Below, in pieces: positions 52,517-63,666 of a stretch of DNA of 64,000 bases. The DNA lies in NCBI RefSeq assembly GCF_947493865.1, contig NZ_CANLTC010000001.1, forward strand, positions 310,001 to 374,000, written 5' to 3'. The number at the start of each line of letters is the position of its first letter. Position 1 is the first letter of the stretch. The position numbers were made by a program, and so were the translations under genes. This DNA comes from an uncultured Halomonas sp. Its GTDB lineage: Bacteria; Pseudomonadota; Gammaproteobacteria; Pseudomonadales; Halomonadaceae. The notes below the pieces were generated by a model. That model did not search any database. It saw nothing but the letters and a program-made list of their open reading frames with translations, and had not been told where the DNA came from.

Positions 52517-54106
52517 TTAACCGTAAACGCCTTGACTGCGCAAATACTCATCATAACTACCACTGAAATCGACCACCTTTTCGCCGCTCATATCCAGAAT
52601 ACGGGTCGCCAGGGACGACACGAACTCGCGATCGTGACTGACGAAGATCAGCGTGCCGGGGTAGTGCTCGAGTGCCAGATTGAGCGCCTCGATGGACTCC
52701 ATGTCCAAATGGTTGGTGGGCTCGTCCATGAGCAGCACGTTGGGCTTCTGCAGCGCCAGCTTGCCGAACAGCATGCGCCCCTGCTCGCCGCCGGAGATCA
52801 CCTTCACGGACTTGCCGATGTCGTCGTTGGAAAACAGCATGCGCCCCAAGGCGCCGCGAATCGTCTGCTCACCGCCATCGGTCCACTGGGCCATCCACTC
52901 GTAAAGCGAGGCATCGTTGGCAAAATCCGCTGCGTGCTCCTGGGCAAAGTAGCCAAGCTCCGCGCTATCTGTCCATTTCACCATGCCCGCGTCCGGCGCA
53001 AGCTCTCCTACCAGACAGCGCAGCAGTGTGGTCTTTCCGACGCCATTGGGACCGATGATGGCCACGCGTTCGCCGGCCTCGATCTGAAGCCCCAGGCGCT
53101 CGAACAGCGGCGCTTCATCAAATCCCTTGCTCAGTGCCTCAATGTTGACGGCGCCGCGATGTATCTTGCGCTTCTGTTCAAAGCGAATGAACGGACTGAC
53201 CCGGCTCGATGGCTTGACCTCGTCGAGCTTGATCTTGTCCATCTTGCGCTGGCGGGAAGTGGCCTGCTTGGCCTTGGAGGCATTGGCGGAGAAACGGCTG
53301 ACGAAGGCCTGCAGTTCGGCGATTTCGGCCTTCTTCTTGGCGTTGTCCGCATGCAGGCGTTCCCGGGCCTGGGTCGCCGCGGTCATGTACTCGTCGTAGT
53401 TGCCGGGAAACAGCCGCAGCTCGCCGTAATCGAGATCCGCCATGTGGGTGCAGACGCTGTTGAGAAAGTGGCGATCGTGGGAAATGATCACCATGGTGCT
53501 CGCGCGCGCGGTAAGCACTTCTTCCAGCCAGCGAATGGTATTGATGTCCAGATGGTTGGTGGGCTCGTCCAGCAGCAGTACATCCGGATCGGAAAACAGC
53601 GCCTGGGCCAGCAGCACGCGCAGCTTCCAGCCCGGCGAGACCTCGCTCATGGGGCCAAAATGCTGCGCTTCGGGAATGCCCAAGCCCAGCAGCAGTTCGC
53701 CGGCGCGGGCCTCGGCGGTGTAGCCGTCGAGTTCGGCGAACTGGACTTCCAGGTCCGCGACCCGCATGCCGTCCTCCTCGCTCATTTCCGCCTGGGAATA
53801 GATGCGCTCGCGCTCGGCGGCCACCCGCCATAGCTCGGTGTTGCCCATGATTACGGTATCGATGACCCGGTGTTGCTCGAAGGCAAACTGATCCTGGCGC
53901 AGCTTGCCCAGGCGTGTGCCGGGTTCGAGCATTACTTGCCCGGCGGAGGGGTCGAGATCGCCGCCGAGGATTCTCATGAAGGTCGACTTGCCGCTGCCGT
54001 TGGCGCCGATCAGGCCGTAACGGTTGCCGTTGTTGAACTTGACCGAGACATTCTCGAACAGGGGCTTGGCCCCGAACTGCATGGTGATGTTGGCGGTAGA
54101 GATCAC
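52517..54106 (-). CDS. ybiT: ABC-F ATPase, YbiT type
   Basis: Soluble twin-ATPase that acts on ribosomes. Start set at GTG 54106 because it gives 529 residues and aligns with E. coli YbiT ([20 protein letters not shown]); the frame is open further upstream without conservation. Two nucleotide-binding domains: Walker [15 protein letters not shown] and [14 protein letters not shown], signature VSPGWKLRV and SGGEQGRML, Walker [12 protein letters not shown] and [11 protein letters not shown], joined by the charged linker with [17 protein letters not shown]. Ribosome-binding site is weak. Monocistronic or followed by DUF4202. Confidence 0.95.
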   Translation of the reverse strand: MISTANITMQFGAKPLFENVSVKFNNGNRYGLIGANGSGKSTFMRILGGDLDPSAGQVMLEPGTRLGKLRQDQFAFEQHRVIDTVIMGNTELWRVAAERERIYSQAEMSEEDGMRVADLEVQFAELDGYTAEARAGELLLGLGIPEAQHFGPMSEVSPGWKLRVLLAQALFSDPDVLLLDEPTNHLDINTIRWLEEVLTARASTMVIISHDRHFLNSVCTHMADLDYGELRLFPGNYDEYMTAATQARERLHADNAKKKAEIAELQAFVSRFSANASKAKQATSRQRKMDKIKLDEVKPSSRVSPFIRFEQKRKIHRGAVNIEALSKGFDEAPLFERLGLQIEAGERVAIIGPNGVGKTTLLRCLVGELAPDAGMVKWTDSAELGYFAQEHAADFANDASLYEWMAQWTDGGEQTIRGALGRMLFSNDDIGKSVKVISGGEQGRMLFGKLALQKPNVLLMDEPTNHLDMESIEALNLALEHYPGTLIFVSHDREFVSSLATRILDMSGEKVVDFSGSYDEYLRSQGVYG

Positions 54107-54205
54107 GAGAGGTCCAATCGAAAGGGCTCGAGTCAGGGTTAAAGACAGCGCCCGAGCGTGCAAAAGTGCGCGATTGTACCGATTCGGCACACTATCTTCA
54201 CCCAC

Positions 54206-54236
54206 AAAAAGAAGAGGCACCGACTGGGTGCCTCTT
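54206..54236 (-). terminator. Terminator of ectD
   Basis: On the minus strand AAGAGGCACC/GGTGCCTCTT, a 10-bp stem with a 5-base loop, followed by CTTTTTG. It starts 28 bases past the ectD stop. Confidence 0.85.
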
Positions 54237-54263
54237 CGCGTTGCCGTTGAACCGGGCAGTCTT

Positions 54264-55175
54264 TTACTCATCTGCCGGCGTCAGTGGCTGCCAGTCCTTG
54301 CGATTGGCCAGGAACTCGGGTCTCGGCTTGTTGCCGCAGTAAGGGTCGTGCAGCGTGTTCTCGACGCTGTTGTAGACGAAGAACAGGTTGCTCCTCGGCC
54401 AGCAGGACATGTTGATATTGGAGCCGTGCATGGTGTTGCACTCAAACATGATAAGCGAGCCGGATGGCCCCTTGGGCGCCTCGATCTCGCCTTCCAGCAT
54501 CAGTTTCTTGAGACTGGCAGCGTCCGGCACACCGACTTCCTGGCTCTTCAACGACTCCTTGTAGTTGTCCGTGGGAGTACGGCCGACACAGGGCACGAAG
54601 TAGTTTTGAGACCCGGGAATCAGCATCAAGGGGCCATTGAACTCGCCGTTGTCGGTCAACACGATGGAGCAGCTCAGCGAGCGCATGCGCGGCATACCGT
54701 CTTCGCTATGCCAGGTCTCGAAGTCGGAATGCCAGTCGAAGCCCTTGCCCTTGAAGCCGGGCTTGTAGTTGATGCGGGACTGGTGGATATAGACATCGCT
54801 ACCCAGCAACTGCTGGACCATCGCCAGCAGGCGCGGGTCCCGAGTCAAGCGGCTGAAGCGCTCGGACACTTCATGAATACCGAAGATCGAGCGAATTTCC
54901 TGGTTGCCAGGCTCCAGGATGGTACCCTCGGAGAGCTTCAGATCTTCGTCTTCTTCATACTCCCGGAGTTCCTGGATGAAGGCGTCCATTTCCTCCTTGC
55001 CGAAGAAGCTCTCGAAAGAGATGAAGCCTTTTCTTTCGAACTCGTTGACCTCTTCTTCACTCAAGGGGCCATTGCGGCGCTGTTCGCCTTCACTATGCAC
55101 CACCGGGTCGATGCGTTCGAACATGCCCCGTTTTCGTTCCAGTCGGGTCGGAAAAAGATCTTGAGCATTCTGCAT
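54264..55175 (-). CDS. ectD: Ectoine hydroxylase
   Basis: Non-haem Fe(II)/2-oxoglutarate dioxygenase making 5-hydroxyectoine, a compatible solute. From ATG 55175 (GGAG nine bases upstream) it has 303 residues. Iron ligands His149 and Asp151 in [19 protein letters not shown] and His250 in NTMHGSNIN; the substrate and 2-oxoglutarate stretch [20 protein letters not shown] is intact. The run [14 protein letters not shown] and [15 protein letters not shown] is typical of true EctD rather than general PhyH proteins. It stands alone, away from any ectABC genes, with its own terminator. Confidence 0.97.
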   Translation of the reverse strand: MQNAQDLFPTRLERKRGMFERIDPVVHSEGEQRRNGPLSEEEVNEFERKGFISFESFFGKEEMDAFIQELREYEEDEDLKLSEGTILEPGNQEIRSIFGIHEVSERFSRLTRDPRLLAMVQQLLGSDVYIHQSRINYKPGFKGKGFDWHSDFETWHSEDGMPRMRSLSCSIVLTDNGEFNGPLMLIPGSQNYFVPCVGRTPTDNYKESLKSQEVGVPDAASLKKLMLEGEIEAPKGPSGSLIMFECNTMHGSNINMSCWPRSNLFFVYNSVENTLHDPYCGNKPRPEFLANRKDWQPLTPADE

Positions 55176-55341
55176 GGCAAACATCTCCATTCAGTCTGTT
55201 CTTCAAAATGGCTTTCCAGAAGGCCTTCTAGAGAGCGGGTCGGAAAACCCAGGCCACTTCATGGATGTAAAGCACGTCAAGCGGCCACCCTATGCGATGG
55301 TGTCGCAATTGTATTTATCAAGGGTTAAACAAGTCTGGCGA

Positions 55342-57195
55342 TCAACGGTAGGTAGCAGCCGTACCCGATGAGGCACGAGGATCCTTGGGGTAGTAACGCT
55401 CGGGTAGGCGTTCGATGTGGGTAAACGTCTTGGTGTCCTTGAAGGGCATTTTCATGTAGCCGGAAATCCCCAGGCCGCGAATCAACGGCACCGCCTCGAG
55501 CATGGCGTTCAGGCAGTCCTGGAACTCACGCTCCCGAGCCGGGTTCAGCAGACGGTAGTAACTGTGAATCTTGAGGTGGGTGGGTAGCGCCTCGAAGATG
55601 ATCAATCCGGTGTGATGAATCGCATTGAGATTTTCGAGATGGCGAATGATCTCCTCCGGCAGCACCAGGAACTCCTCCGGGTCCGGGCCATCCTCGAAAT
55701 AGGAGTGCACCCGAGTCTGATCCTCCAGCTCCGGCGCGGCACTTACCTCATAGGGCAATCTCATGCCTGAATCGGGTACAAAGGGCTCATCGGCGTCGCG
55801 CCGGTCGATGTGCAGCGTATCCCGGGCATTGAACAGGCAACTCTTGAACACGCCGCGACGATAGATGGCCCGGGCCAGGCTGACCATGTTGTTGACCGCC
55901 GCAATGAAGGCGGTCTTGAGCTCCAGATCATGCAGGTTGAGCACGCTGTCGATGTAGACCCCTTCGGCTTCCCAGCGTACCGCGAGCCCGCCCACCACCG
56001 GATACTTGCCAAGCCGGCTCACCGCCGCCAGAAAGGCTTTTTCGGTTTCGCCCATGCCTTGCATGAAGTTCTTGTAGTAACGATCGAGTTGCACATCGTT
56101 GACGGCACTCAGTTCGTCCCGGCCGCCCTCCTCACGTAGAAACGACTTGCGCGAGCTGTACACCACGGTATCGATCTCGCGATGGCTGGGGCGTACCCAT
56201 ACCGGCACCACGGCGGTTTCAGGCTTCTCCGGGAGATCGACCATCACCGTACGCGCCAGGCGCGGCATATGCGCGAGGAAATAATCACCGGCCCGGGCAC
56301 GGGTCTGGGGGGCGGGATCGAGCATGCCGTCGAGCATGCGGGCGAATTCCATCGGCAGCCCCAGGGAGGTGGCGGGTATGGCGCGGTGGCCAAAACGGCA
56401 GGATTGCGCCGAGGCCAGGGCGTAGAGCGTGGCGGCGGCGCCCTGTTCGTCGAAGCGCGGCGACGACAGCGCCCCGTTCAACTGCTCCTCGCCGATGAAG
56501 TAGACATCCCCCAGGCGCGCATTGGTCTGCTGCAGGTTATCGGACATCAGCTCCATGACGCTGGTGGAGACGAACTGCTGATTAGCATCGAGCTGGGCGA
56601 ACACCGACGATCCCCAGTCGATCAGGGCCACGCGCTCGTGATCCGGATCGAACACCAGGTTGGAGGGCTTGATGTCGCCATGCACGATGGGCTTGCCGAC
56701 GGGGCCGGCCTCGCGCCGCAAGGTACGCAGCATGTCCGCCAGCTGCGCGGCCACCTTGACGATTAAGCGAGGCGCAAGGCGGCCATGACGCAGCGAATAC
56801 TCCTCGAGGTTGATGCCCGGGGCCCGCTCCATCACCAGGATCGACTGCTTGCGGATGCGCTGGAAGGCGATCAATCGCGGCACCCGCGGGTGATCCACCT
56901 GCTCGAGCATGAACGCCTCCTCCTCGAGGCGATCCTGCAGCGACTCCGGCAGGGTGATCCGCGTGAACTTGAACACGTACTCCACATCCGGGGCGTTCTC
57001 GCGGCTGGCCAGCCCGGCGAAGACGAAGCCGTAGGCGCCCTTGCCGATCAGTTCGATGCGCCGATAGCCCAGCTGCTCGAGCTGGGCCTGGCACAGCGCC
57101 ACCCAGTCCCGCAGCTTCTTGGCATCGTCGTGGCTGAGCAGATAGATCGACTGCTCTTCCGGAATATAGAACTGCTGCAGGGCGTCCTGGGTCAT
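55342..57195 (-). CDS. Large Hanks-type Ser/Thr protein kinase with unassigned C-terminal region
   Basis: A 617-residue cytosolic protein with no membrane segment. Kinase domain about 45-300: Gly loop GKGAYGFVFAG (51-61), Lys76 in EYVFKF, catalytic loop HGDIKPSN (172-179) with Asp174 and Asn179, and DWG (193-195) in place of DFG. All catalytic residues remain, though the activation segment is short. From about 330 to 617 I see no known domain; this part is mixed alpha/beta, contains EEGGRDELSAVNDVQL and SYFEDGPDPEEFLVLPEEII, and ends YMKMPFKDTKTFTHIER. The gap to ectD is 166 bases on the same strand, so co-transcription is possible. Substrate unknown. Confidence 0.82.
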   Translation of the reverse strand: MTQDALQQFYIPEEQSIYLLSHDDAKKLRDWVALCQAQLEQLGYRRIELIGKGAYGFVFAGLASRENAPDVEYVFKFTRITLPESLQDRLEEEAFMLEQVDHPRVPRLIAFQRIRKQSILVMERAPGINLEEYSLRHGRLAPRLIVKVAAQLADMLRTLRREAGPVGKPIVHGDIKPSNLVFDPDHERVALIDWGSSVFAQLDANQQFVSTSVMELMSDNLQQTNARLGDVYFIGEEQLNGALSSPRFDEQGAAATLYALASAQSCRFGHRAIPATSLGLPMEFARMLDGMLDPAPQTRARAGDYFLAHMPRLARTVMVDLPEKPETAVVPVWVRPSHREIDTVVYSSRKSFLREEGGRDELSAVNDVQLDRYYKNFMQGMGETEKAFLAAVSRLGKYPVVGGLAVRWEAEGVYIDSVLNLHDLELKTAFIAAVNNMVSLARAIYRRGVFKSCLFNARDTLHIDRRDADEPFVPDSGMRLPYEVSAAPELEDQTRVHSYFEDGPDPEEFLVLPEEIIRHLENLNAIHHTGLIIFEALPTHLKIHSYYRLLNPAREREFQDCLNAMLEAVPLIRGLGISGYMKMPFKDTKTFTHIERLPERYYPKDPRASSGTAATYR

Positions 57196-57246
57196 GGCGA
57201 ATGCCTAAGAGTGCATATCAAGACTCGGTAGATGGGATGGACTTCC

Positions 57247-57393
57247 CCGGCGGCAAGGCACCGCGAGGGCGCTGTGACCCCCTCCCTGGGCGCTACTTTT
57301 GCTCTCTGACCGCCATGGATGGCGGAAATGCCGAAATAGCATGGAGCATTTTTCGGCCTTTGCAAAAGACCCTCGCTTTGCCTTACCCCCGGC
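57247..57393. repeat. Palindromic MITE-like element, family III, copy 2
   Basis: 147 bp, same length and orientation as copy 1 (47011-47157). Outer ends CCGGCGGCAAGGCACCGCGA and the reverse complement of the right end, CCGGGGGTAAGGCAAAGCGA, form an imperfect 20-bp inverted repeat. Central CCGCCAT-GG-ATGGCGG palindrome. Lies between the kinase and E2 genes. No coding capacity. Confidence 0.88.
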
Positions 57394-57425
57394 GTCCATC
57401 ATGGCGCGGAATTTAGAAATAGATT

Positions 57426-58745
57426 CTAAGCCATCCTTAGCAGCATATTCTGCGGTGCCTGCAGGTACGCCTTCCACAGGTTGCAGAAGCGCGCGATGGT
57501 GCCGCCGTCGATGATGCGGTGATCGCCGGACCAGGTGATCGTCATGATCGACCGTGCGGCCACATTGCCGGCTTCATCGAAACGCGGCAGCTGCTGGGTA
57601 CGCCCCAGGGCGACGATAGCCACTTCCGGCGCGTTGATGATCGGGGCGGCATAGGTGCCCCCCAGCGCGCCGATATTGGAGATGCTGATGGTGCCGTCCT
57701 TGAGATCCGCCTGGCTGACGCGCCCGTCTCGGGCGGACTGGGTCAGGCGCTCCACTTCTGCGGCAATCTCGAGGATGCTCAGGCGTTCGACCCGCTTGAC
57801 GTTGGGCACGATCAATCCAGACTGGCTGTCCACCGCCATGCCGATGTTGCAGTGGGGCTGGTAGTGAATCTCCGTGCCATTCTGGCTGATCCGGCTATTG
57901 AGGATCGGATACTCCTGCACCGCCAGCGCCATGGCCTTCATGATCAGCGCCATCAAGGTCAGGCGGGTCCCCTGCTTCTCGGCCTCGGCTTTCAAGTGCC
58001 CGCGCAGCACCAGAAGCTCCGTGACATCGATCTCGTCGCCGTAGCTGAAATGCGGAATGGTGGTGGCGGACTCGACCATGCGCTTGGCCATCACCGCCTG
58101 CATGCCCTTGATTGGCTCGATTCGAACCTCACCGCTCGCCTCCTGGCGATCCTTGGGCGTTTCGCCTTTCGCGGCGGTCTTGGCGGTGGAATCAACGGCC
58201 TGCGATTCTTTGCCACCACCTTTCTCGAAGGCAAGAATGTCTTCCTTGAGCACCCGACCGTCCTTGCCGGAACCGGGCACGTCCTCGAGGCGCACGCCCA
58301 ACTCGCGTACCAGCCGGCGCACCGCCGGGCTGGCGGGGATTCGCCCATGGGGGCCGGCGCCCGAGGTTGAGTCCGATTCGGCCGCAGCGGGTGATGACGC
58401 CTTGGCGGGCGCTGGAGCCGCCTCGTTTTCCTGGCGATCGTGCTCTTGTCGATCGTTTGCCTGGCCCTCGCCCGACTCGCTCGCCTGTTCGGGGGTGTCA
58501 TCCGCCTGGCTCAGCGGCGTGTAGGCAAATAATGGCGCATGTACCTTGGCATTTTCCTGCTCCTTGCAATACAACCGGGTCACGCGACCGGCTTCCGGGG
58601 CGGTGATTTCCACCAGCGCCTTGTCGGTCATGACCTCGACCACCGGCTGGTCCTCCTCGATCTCGTCGCCCTCGCTGATCAGCCACTTGACCAGTTCGCA
58701 TTCGACGATACCTTCACCGATATCCGGCAGAATAAAATCGCTCAT
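57426..58745 (-). CDS. bkdB: Branched-chain 2-oxoacid dehydrogenase E2 (dihydrolipoyl acyltransferase)
   Basis: Core of the branched-chain 2-oxoacid dehydrogenase complex. The 439 residues hold: one lipoyl domain with Lys42 in VEVMTDKALVEI; a flexible acidic linker (Glu/Gln/Asp/Ala-rich, about 85-130); the peripheral-subunit-binding domain (IPASPAVRRLVRELGVRLED); a second linker; and the catalytic domain with HRIIDGG (His and Asp) near the end and SISNIGALGGTYAAPIIN. GAGGAG precedes the ATG. It starts 25 bases after E1beta. Specificity for branched-chain acids rather than pyruvate is inferred from the E1 partners. Confidence 0.92.
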   Translation of the reverse strand: MSDFILPDIGEGIVECELVKWLISEGDEIEEDQPVVEVMTDKALVEITAPEAGRVTRLYCKEQENAKVHAPLFAYTPLSQADDTPEQASESGEGQANDRQEHDRQENEAAPAPAKASSPAAAESDSTSGAGPHGRIPASPAVRRLVRELGVRLEDVPGSGKDGRVLKEDILAFEKGGGKESQAVDSTAKTAAKGETPKDRQEASGEVRIEPIKGMQAVMAKRMVESATTIPHFSYGDEIDVTELLVLRGHLKAEAEKQGTRLTLMALIMKAMALAVQEYPILNSRISQNGTEIHYQPHCNIGMAVDSQSGLIVPNVKRVERLSILEIAAEVERLTQSARDGRVSQADLKDGTISISNIGALGGTYAAPIINAPEVAIVALGRTQQLPRFDEAGNVAARSIMTITWSGDHRIIDGGTIARFCNLWKAYLQAPQNMLLRMA

Positions 58746-58770
58746 GGTGTTCTCCTCAACCTGGAATCGG

Positions 58771-59748
58771 CTAGTAGTCGATGCTCTGCTTGATTGCCTC
58801 GAAGATCTTCAGATGGTCCGGCATGTACTCCTTTTCCAGGGTCAGCGGGAAAGGCGTGTCCAGGCCGGTCACCCGGGCGATGGGCGATTCCAGGTAGAGA
58901 AAACAGCGCTGCTGGATGGTGGCGGCGATCTCCCCGGCGAAGCCACCGGTCAGGGGCGCCTCGTGGGTGACCAGCAGGCGCCCGGTCTTGAGCACCGATT
59001 CGACGACCGTCTCCACGTCCCAGGGCACGATGGTGCGCAGGTCGATGATCTCGCAGGAGATGCCCTCCTTCTCCGCGAGCTCGGCGGCCTTCTCGACCAT
59101 CTCCATCTGGGCGCCCCAGGCCAGCAGGGTAATGTCGTCGCCCTCCTTGGTCACCTCCGCCTCGCCCAACGGCAGTTGGTAGTCTTCCTCCGGCACCTCG
59201 CCGGTGGAGGCGCGATACAGGCGCTTGGGCTCGAAGAACAAGACCGGGTCGGGGTCGCGGATCGCGGCCAGCAAGAGCCCCTTGGCCTGATGCGGATTGC
59301 GCGGCACGACGATCTTCAAGCCCGGGGTATGGGCAAAGTAGGCCTCCGGCGACTGGGAATGATAAAGCCCGCCGGAGATACCGCCGCCATAGGGGGTGCG
59401 AATGGTCAGACCGCCGACGTTGAATAGATTGCCCGAGCGATAACGGAATTTGGCGGTCTCGTTGACGATCTGATCGAAGGCTGGAAAGATGTAATCGGCG
59501 AACTGGATCTCCGCCACGGGTTTGGACCCCTGGGCCGCCAGCCCATTGGCGAAGCCGACGATGCCTTGTTCCACCAGCGGCGTGTTGAAACAGCGCGCGC
59601 GGCCATACTTCTCCTGCAGGTGGCTGGTGGCGCGAAACACGCCGCCGAATACGCCGACGTCCTCGCCGAAGCAGATCACCTTGTCGTCCGCGGCCATGGC
59701 GGTATCCAGGGCGTTGTTGATGGCCTTGAGCATGTTCATATCAGGCAT
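58771..59748 (-). CDS. bkdA2: Branched-chain 2-oxoacid dehydrogenase E1 beta subunit
   Basis: Thiamine-diphosphate E1 beta chain; pairs with E1alpha. From ATG 59748 (325 residues, [15 protein letters not shown]) with GAGG eight bases upstream; start codons at 59754 and 59739 are alternatives. Motifs: [71 protein letters not shown], and [14 protein letters not shown]. The start overlaps the E1alpha stop by about eight bases. Confidence 0.93.
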   Translation of the reverse strand: MPDMNMLKAINNALDTAMAADDKVICFGEDVGVFGGVFRATSHLQEKYGRARCFNTPLVEQGIVGFANGLAAQGSKPVAEIQFADYIFPAFDQIVNETAKFRYRSGNLFNVGGLTIRTPYGGGISGGLYHSQSPEAYFAHTPGLKIVVPRNPHQAKGLLLAAIRDPDPVLFFEPKRLYRASTGEVPEEDYQLPLGEAEVTKEGDDITLLAWGAQMEMVEKAAELAEKEGISCEIIDLRTIVPWDVETVVESVLKTGRLLVTHEAPLTGGFAGEIAATIQQRCFLYLESPIARVTGLDTPFPLTLEKEYMPDHLKIFEAIKQSIDY

Positions 59749-60946
59749 TCTCATTGCCCTCCTTGGCCGCATCCAACGATTTCGCCCCTTTCGGGTAGGC
59801 CTCGGGATATTTACGGATATGCGCCTTGAGCTGCTCGAGTTGTTCGACGAGCTGCGCAGTAGGCGTCTCGTAAACGTCACCAATCAGCGTCTCGAGATCC
59901 GGTGGCGGGCGCTTCTCGGCGCGCTTCATGGCCTCCAGCACTTCACGGCGGCGTAGCTCCTGCTCCTGCTTCTCGTCGTCCTCGCTCCACCAGCCCTTGC
60001 TTTCCAGCCACAGCCGCATGCGCCGCACCGGGTCCTTGTCGCGCCAGGCTTCCTCCTCCTTCTTGCTGCGATAACCGGAAGGGTCATCCGAGGAGGAGTG
60101 GGCCGCCAGGCGATAGGTCATCGCCTCGATCAGCACCGGCTTGTTGTTCTCCACCGCCCATTCGCGGGCCTTGGCGGCCGCCTGATAGACCGCCAGGATG
60201 TCATTGCCATCGACCCGGATCACCTTCATGTGATAACCGAAGGCCCGGGGGGCAATGCCGTCCGCCGAGAACTGCTCATGAGCCGGGGTGGAAATGGCAT
60301 AGCCGTTATTGCGGCACAAAAAAATCACCGGCACCTGATGCACCGAGGCCATGTTCAGGGCGGCGTGGAAATCGCCCTCCGAGGCCGCGCCTTCACCGAA
60401 GATGGTAATCGTGCAATGGCCCTGCCCGGCCATCTTCTGGCCGTAGGCGTAGCCGGTGGCCTGGGGAATCTGGGTCGCCAGCGGCGATGAAATGGTCATG
60501 TAGTGCAGCTTCTCGGAGCCGTAGTGCACCGGCATCTGACGCCCCTTGCCATAGTCCCGGTCGTTGCCGAAGAGTTGGTTCATGAACTCATCGACCTCGA
60601 AACCGCGATAGGCCAACGCCCCCTGCTCTCGGTACTGGGCCATGATCATGTCTTCGTCGGCAAGCGCCGCCGCGCTGCCGACGATCGAGGCTTCCTCGCC
60701 GGTACACTGCATGTAGAAACTCAGCCGACCCTGGCGCTGGGCCGCCAGCATGCGCTCGTCGAGCACCCGGGTGAACAGCATGGCGCGATAGATACGCAGC
60801 GCCTTGTCACGGTCGAGGTCGGGGAGCTTGGCATTCTTGTAGGTGGTGCCGTCCTGCTTGAGCAGCTTGAAGATGGGAACGCGAAACTCGTCACCGTCCA
60901 TGAAACTCGGCGTGTGAACGATGGTCGCTTTTTTCGTTGTACTCAT
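59741..60946 (-). CDS. bkdA1: Branched-chain 2-oxoacid dehydrogenase E1 alpha subunit
   Basis: Decarboxylates branched-chain 2-oxoacids on thiamine diphosphate. The 401 residues include [12 protein letters not shown], the cofactor motif [17 protein letters not shown] ending [10 protein letters not shown] (GEG instead of GDG, as in many BCKDH E1 chains), and the phosphorylation-loop-like [19 protein letters not shown] typical of the branched-chain type. AAGGATG lies before the ATG. First gene of the E1alpha-E1beta-E2 operon; no E3 or Lrp-type regulator is seen in the window. Confidence 0.93.
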   Translation of the reverse strand: MSTTKKATIVHTPSFMDGDEFRVPIFKLLKQDGTTYKNAKLPDLDRDKALRIYRAMLFTRVLDERMLAAQRQGRLSFYMQCTGEEASIVGSAAALADEDMIMAQYREQGALAYRGFEVDEFMNQLFGNDRDYGKGRQMPVHYGSEKLHYMTISSPLATQIPQATGYAYGQKMAGQGHCTITIFGEGAASEGDFHAALNMASVHQVPVIFLCRNNGYAISTPAHEQFSADGIAPRAFGYHMKVIRVDGNDILAVYQAAAKAREWAVENNKPVLIEAMTYRLAAHSSSDDPSGYRSKKEEEAWRDKDPVRRMRLWLESKGWWSEDDEKQEQELRRREVLEAMKRAEKRPPPDLETLIGDVYETPTAQLVEQLEQLKAHIRKYPEAYPKGAKSLDAAKEGNENA

Positions 60947-61161
60947 GGTTGCGCATCCTTGTTCTCTTCCCGGGATGAGGGTCGAGGAAGTACGTGGCCT
61001 TGTGGGCCTGCGTCTTCGTCAACTTGTTCAGCCATACCTAACCACACTGTAGTCAGTGTTGCCGCCGGGGGTAATGGCGACAAGACACCAGAAAGTTGAC
61101 GTTAACGTAAGATAGAGGAATAAAGGCGGGGTTGTCAGCAGGCGGGAATGCAACGTTAGTC

Positions 61162-61307
61162 TAGGCTCTGCCTGAAAAGTGTCTGCGCTCGATCATGCGG
61201 CGTTAAAAATCGACTCAAGATGCTCATTTACACCGCGTAAACTCCGCTCTTTTCATCAATTTTTGCCTTGCCTGAACTTCGCTCGCCGACTTTTCAGACA
61301 GACCCTA
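61162..61307. repeat. Palindromic MITE-like element, family IV
   Basis: 146 bp flanked by 19-bp inverted repeats, TAGGCTCTGCCTGAAAAGT at 61162-61180 and the complement of TAGGGTCTGTCTGAAAAGT ending at 61307, matching at 17 of 19. Interior contains TTAAAAATCGACTCAAGATG and its partner-like TTTTCATCAATTTTT stretch. It lies in the 390-base gap between the E1alpha and NYN genes. The rest of that gap (60947-61161) shows no gene. Confidence 0.88.
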
Positions 61308-61333
61308 GGTCATCGACACCAGATGCGTTTTCT

Positions 61334-61825
61334 TCAGGAAGTGCGAGGCAGCAATAAGCCGGCATCGATGGCAATAAAGCGAGAGGCGGAGCGCACCAGG
61401 GAGTCGGCGGTCAGCCGGGACACGCCATACACCTCCGAGGCGGTATCGAAGCGTTGCCGGATGCGCTGAAACAGCAGATCGAAGTCGCCATCGCCGGAGA
61501 CGAGAATGAGCCTGTCGATGCGCTCGGCGAGTTCGATGGCATCCAGGGTGATCCCCACGTCCCAGTCGCCCTTGGCGGAGCCATCGCGGCGCTGGATAAA
61601 TGGCTTCAACTTCACCTCGAAGCCGATGCCGCGCAGGATGTTCTGGAACTGGCGCTGCTTCTCGTCGCCCCGATCCACCGCATAGGCAATGGCTGCGACC
61701 ACGTCGCGATCAGCGGTGGCCCGGGCCCAGAAGGCGTTGTAATCGAAATGCCGACCAAAGGCCTGTTTGGTCGTGTAGTAGACGTTTTGCACATCGACCA
61801 GAATCGCGACTTTTTCCCCGCTCAT
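61334..61825 (-). CDS. NYN-domain (LabA/PIN-like) protein
   Basis: A 163-residue putative RNase of the PIN/NYN superfamily. Start at ATG 61825 with GGAAGGGAC immediately upstream. Conserved acidic residues: Asp in VAILVDVQNVYYTT, Asp in KGDWDVGITLDAIELAE, and the SGDGDFDLLFQRIR motif, which together would bind metal. LabA/DUF88 proteins have a comparable fold and some are ribonucleases. The gene is divergent from dbpA with a 96-base gap; targets are unknown. Confidence 0.85.
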   Translation of the reverse strand: MSGEKVAILVDVQNVYYTTKQAFGRHFDYNAFWARATADRDVVAAIAYAVDRGDEKQRQFQNILRGIGFEVKLKPFIQRRDGSAKGDWDVGITLDAIELAERIDRLILVSGDGDFDLLFQRIRQRFDTASEVYGVSRLTADSLVRSASRFIAIDAGLLLPRTS

Positions 61826-61921
61826 GTCCCTTCCTTCGTCAGTCTCGCACCGGTACTCGGTCATTGCTGATATTATGGCAACCCGTTGTGCACCCGCCTC
61901 GATGGCCTCCGAGTATACCCG

Positions 61922-63313
<1,392 letters not shown>

Positions 63314-63328
63314 ATCACCAGGACAAGC

Positions 63329-63565
63329 TCAATGCAGCGTGCCGATGGCGGCCGTTTCGCCCTCTTCGCCTTCCCATAACTGCGTGCGCGTAATGGCACG
63401 ATCGATCATATCCTGGGCCACTTCGAAGCGGCTTCGACGCAGCAGATCGGCGGCTTCTTCGGAAAAGCGAATGCGCACCAGGGGTTCGCCTTCGTGCTCG
63501 GCGCTGCGCAATACGATTTCACCATCATCGAGTTCGACGATTTCCAACACAGCCGTCTCGGACAC
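63329..63565 (-). CDS. Small acidic hypothetical protein (78 aa)
   Basis: Start set at GTG 63565, because AAGGAGGTGA lies two to five bases upstream and gives SVSETAVLEIVELDDGEIVL; a longer frame to 63631 crosses a terminator. The 78 residues hold an EIVLR strand, VRIRFSEEAADLLRRSRFEV, DMIDRAITRTQLWEG and an acidic end (EGEEGETAAIGTLH). Similar short proteins occur in pseudomonads, but I know no function. Its stop lies 15 bases from the convergent dbpA stop. Confidence 0.75.
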   Translation of the reverse strand: MSETAVLEIVELDDGEIVLRSAEHEGEPLVRIRFSEEAADLLRRSRFEVAQDMIDRAITRTQLWEGEEGETAAIGTLH

Positions 63566-63591
63566 GCTCACCTCCTTTTGGGCAACAAGAC

Positions 63592-63628
63592 AACAAAAAA
63601 CGACCAAGGCGAAGTGCCATGGTCGTTT
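63592..63628 (-). terminator. Terminator of the gene at the right edge
   Basis: On the minus strand AAACGACCA/TGGTCGTTT form a 9-bp stem with a partly paired 13-base inner loop, followed by TTTTTTGTTG. It separates the partial gene from the small acidic protein gene. Confidence 0.85.
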
Positions 63629-63666
63629 CAAACTGAAGGCATGGTACCACTTTGAAGGCTACTGGG

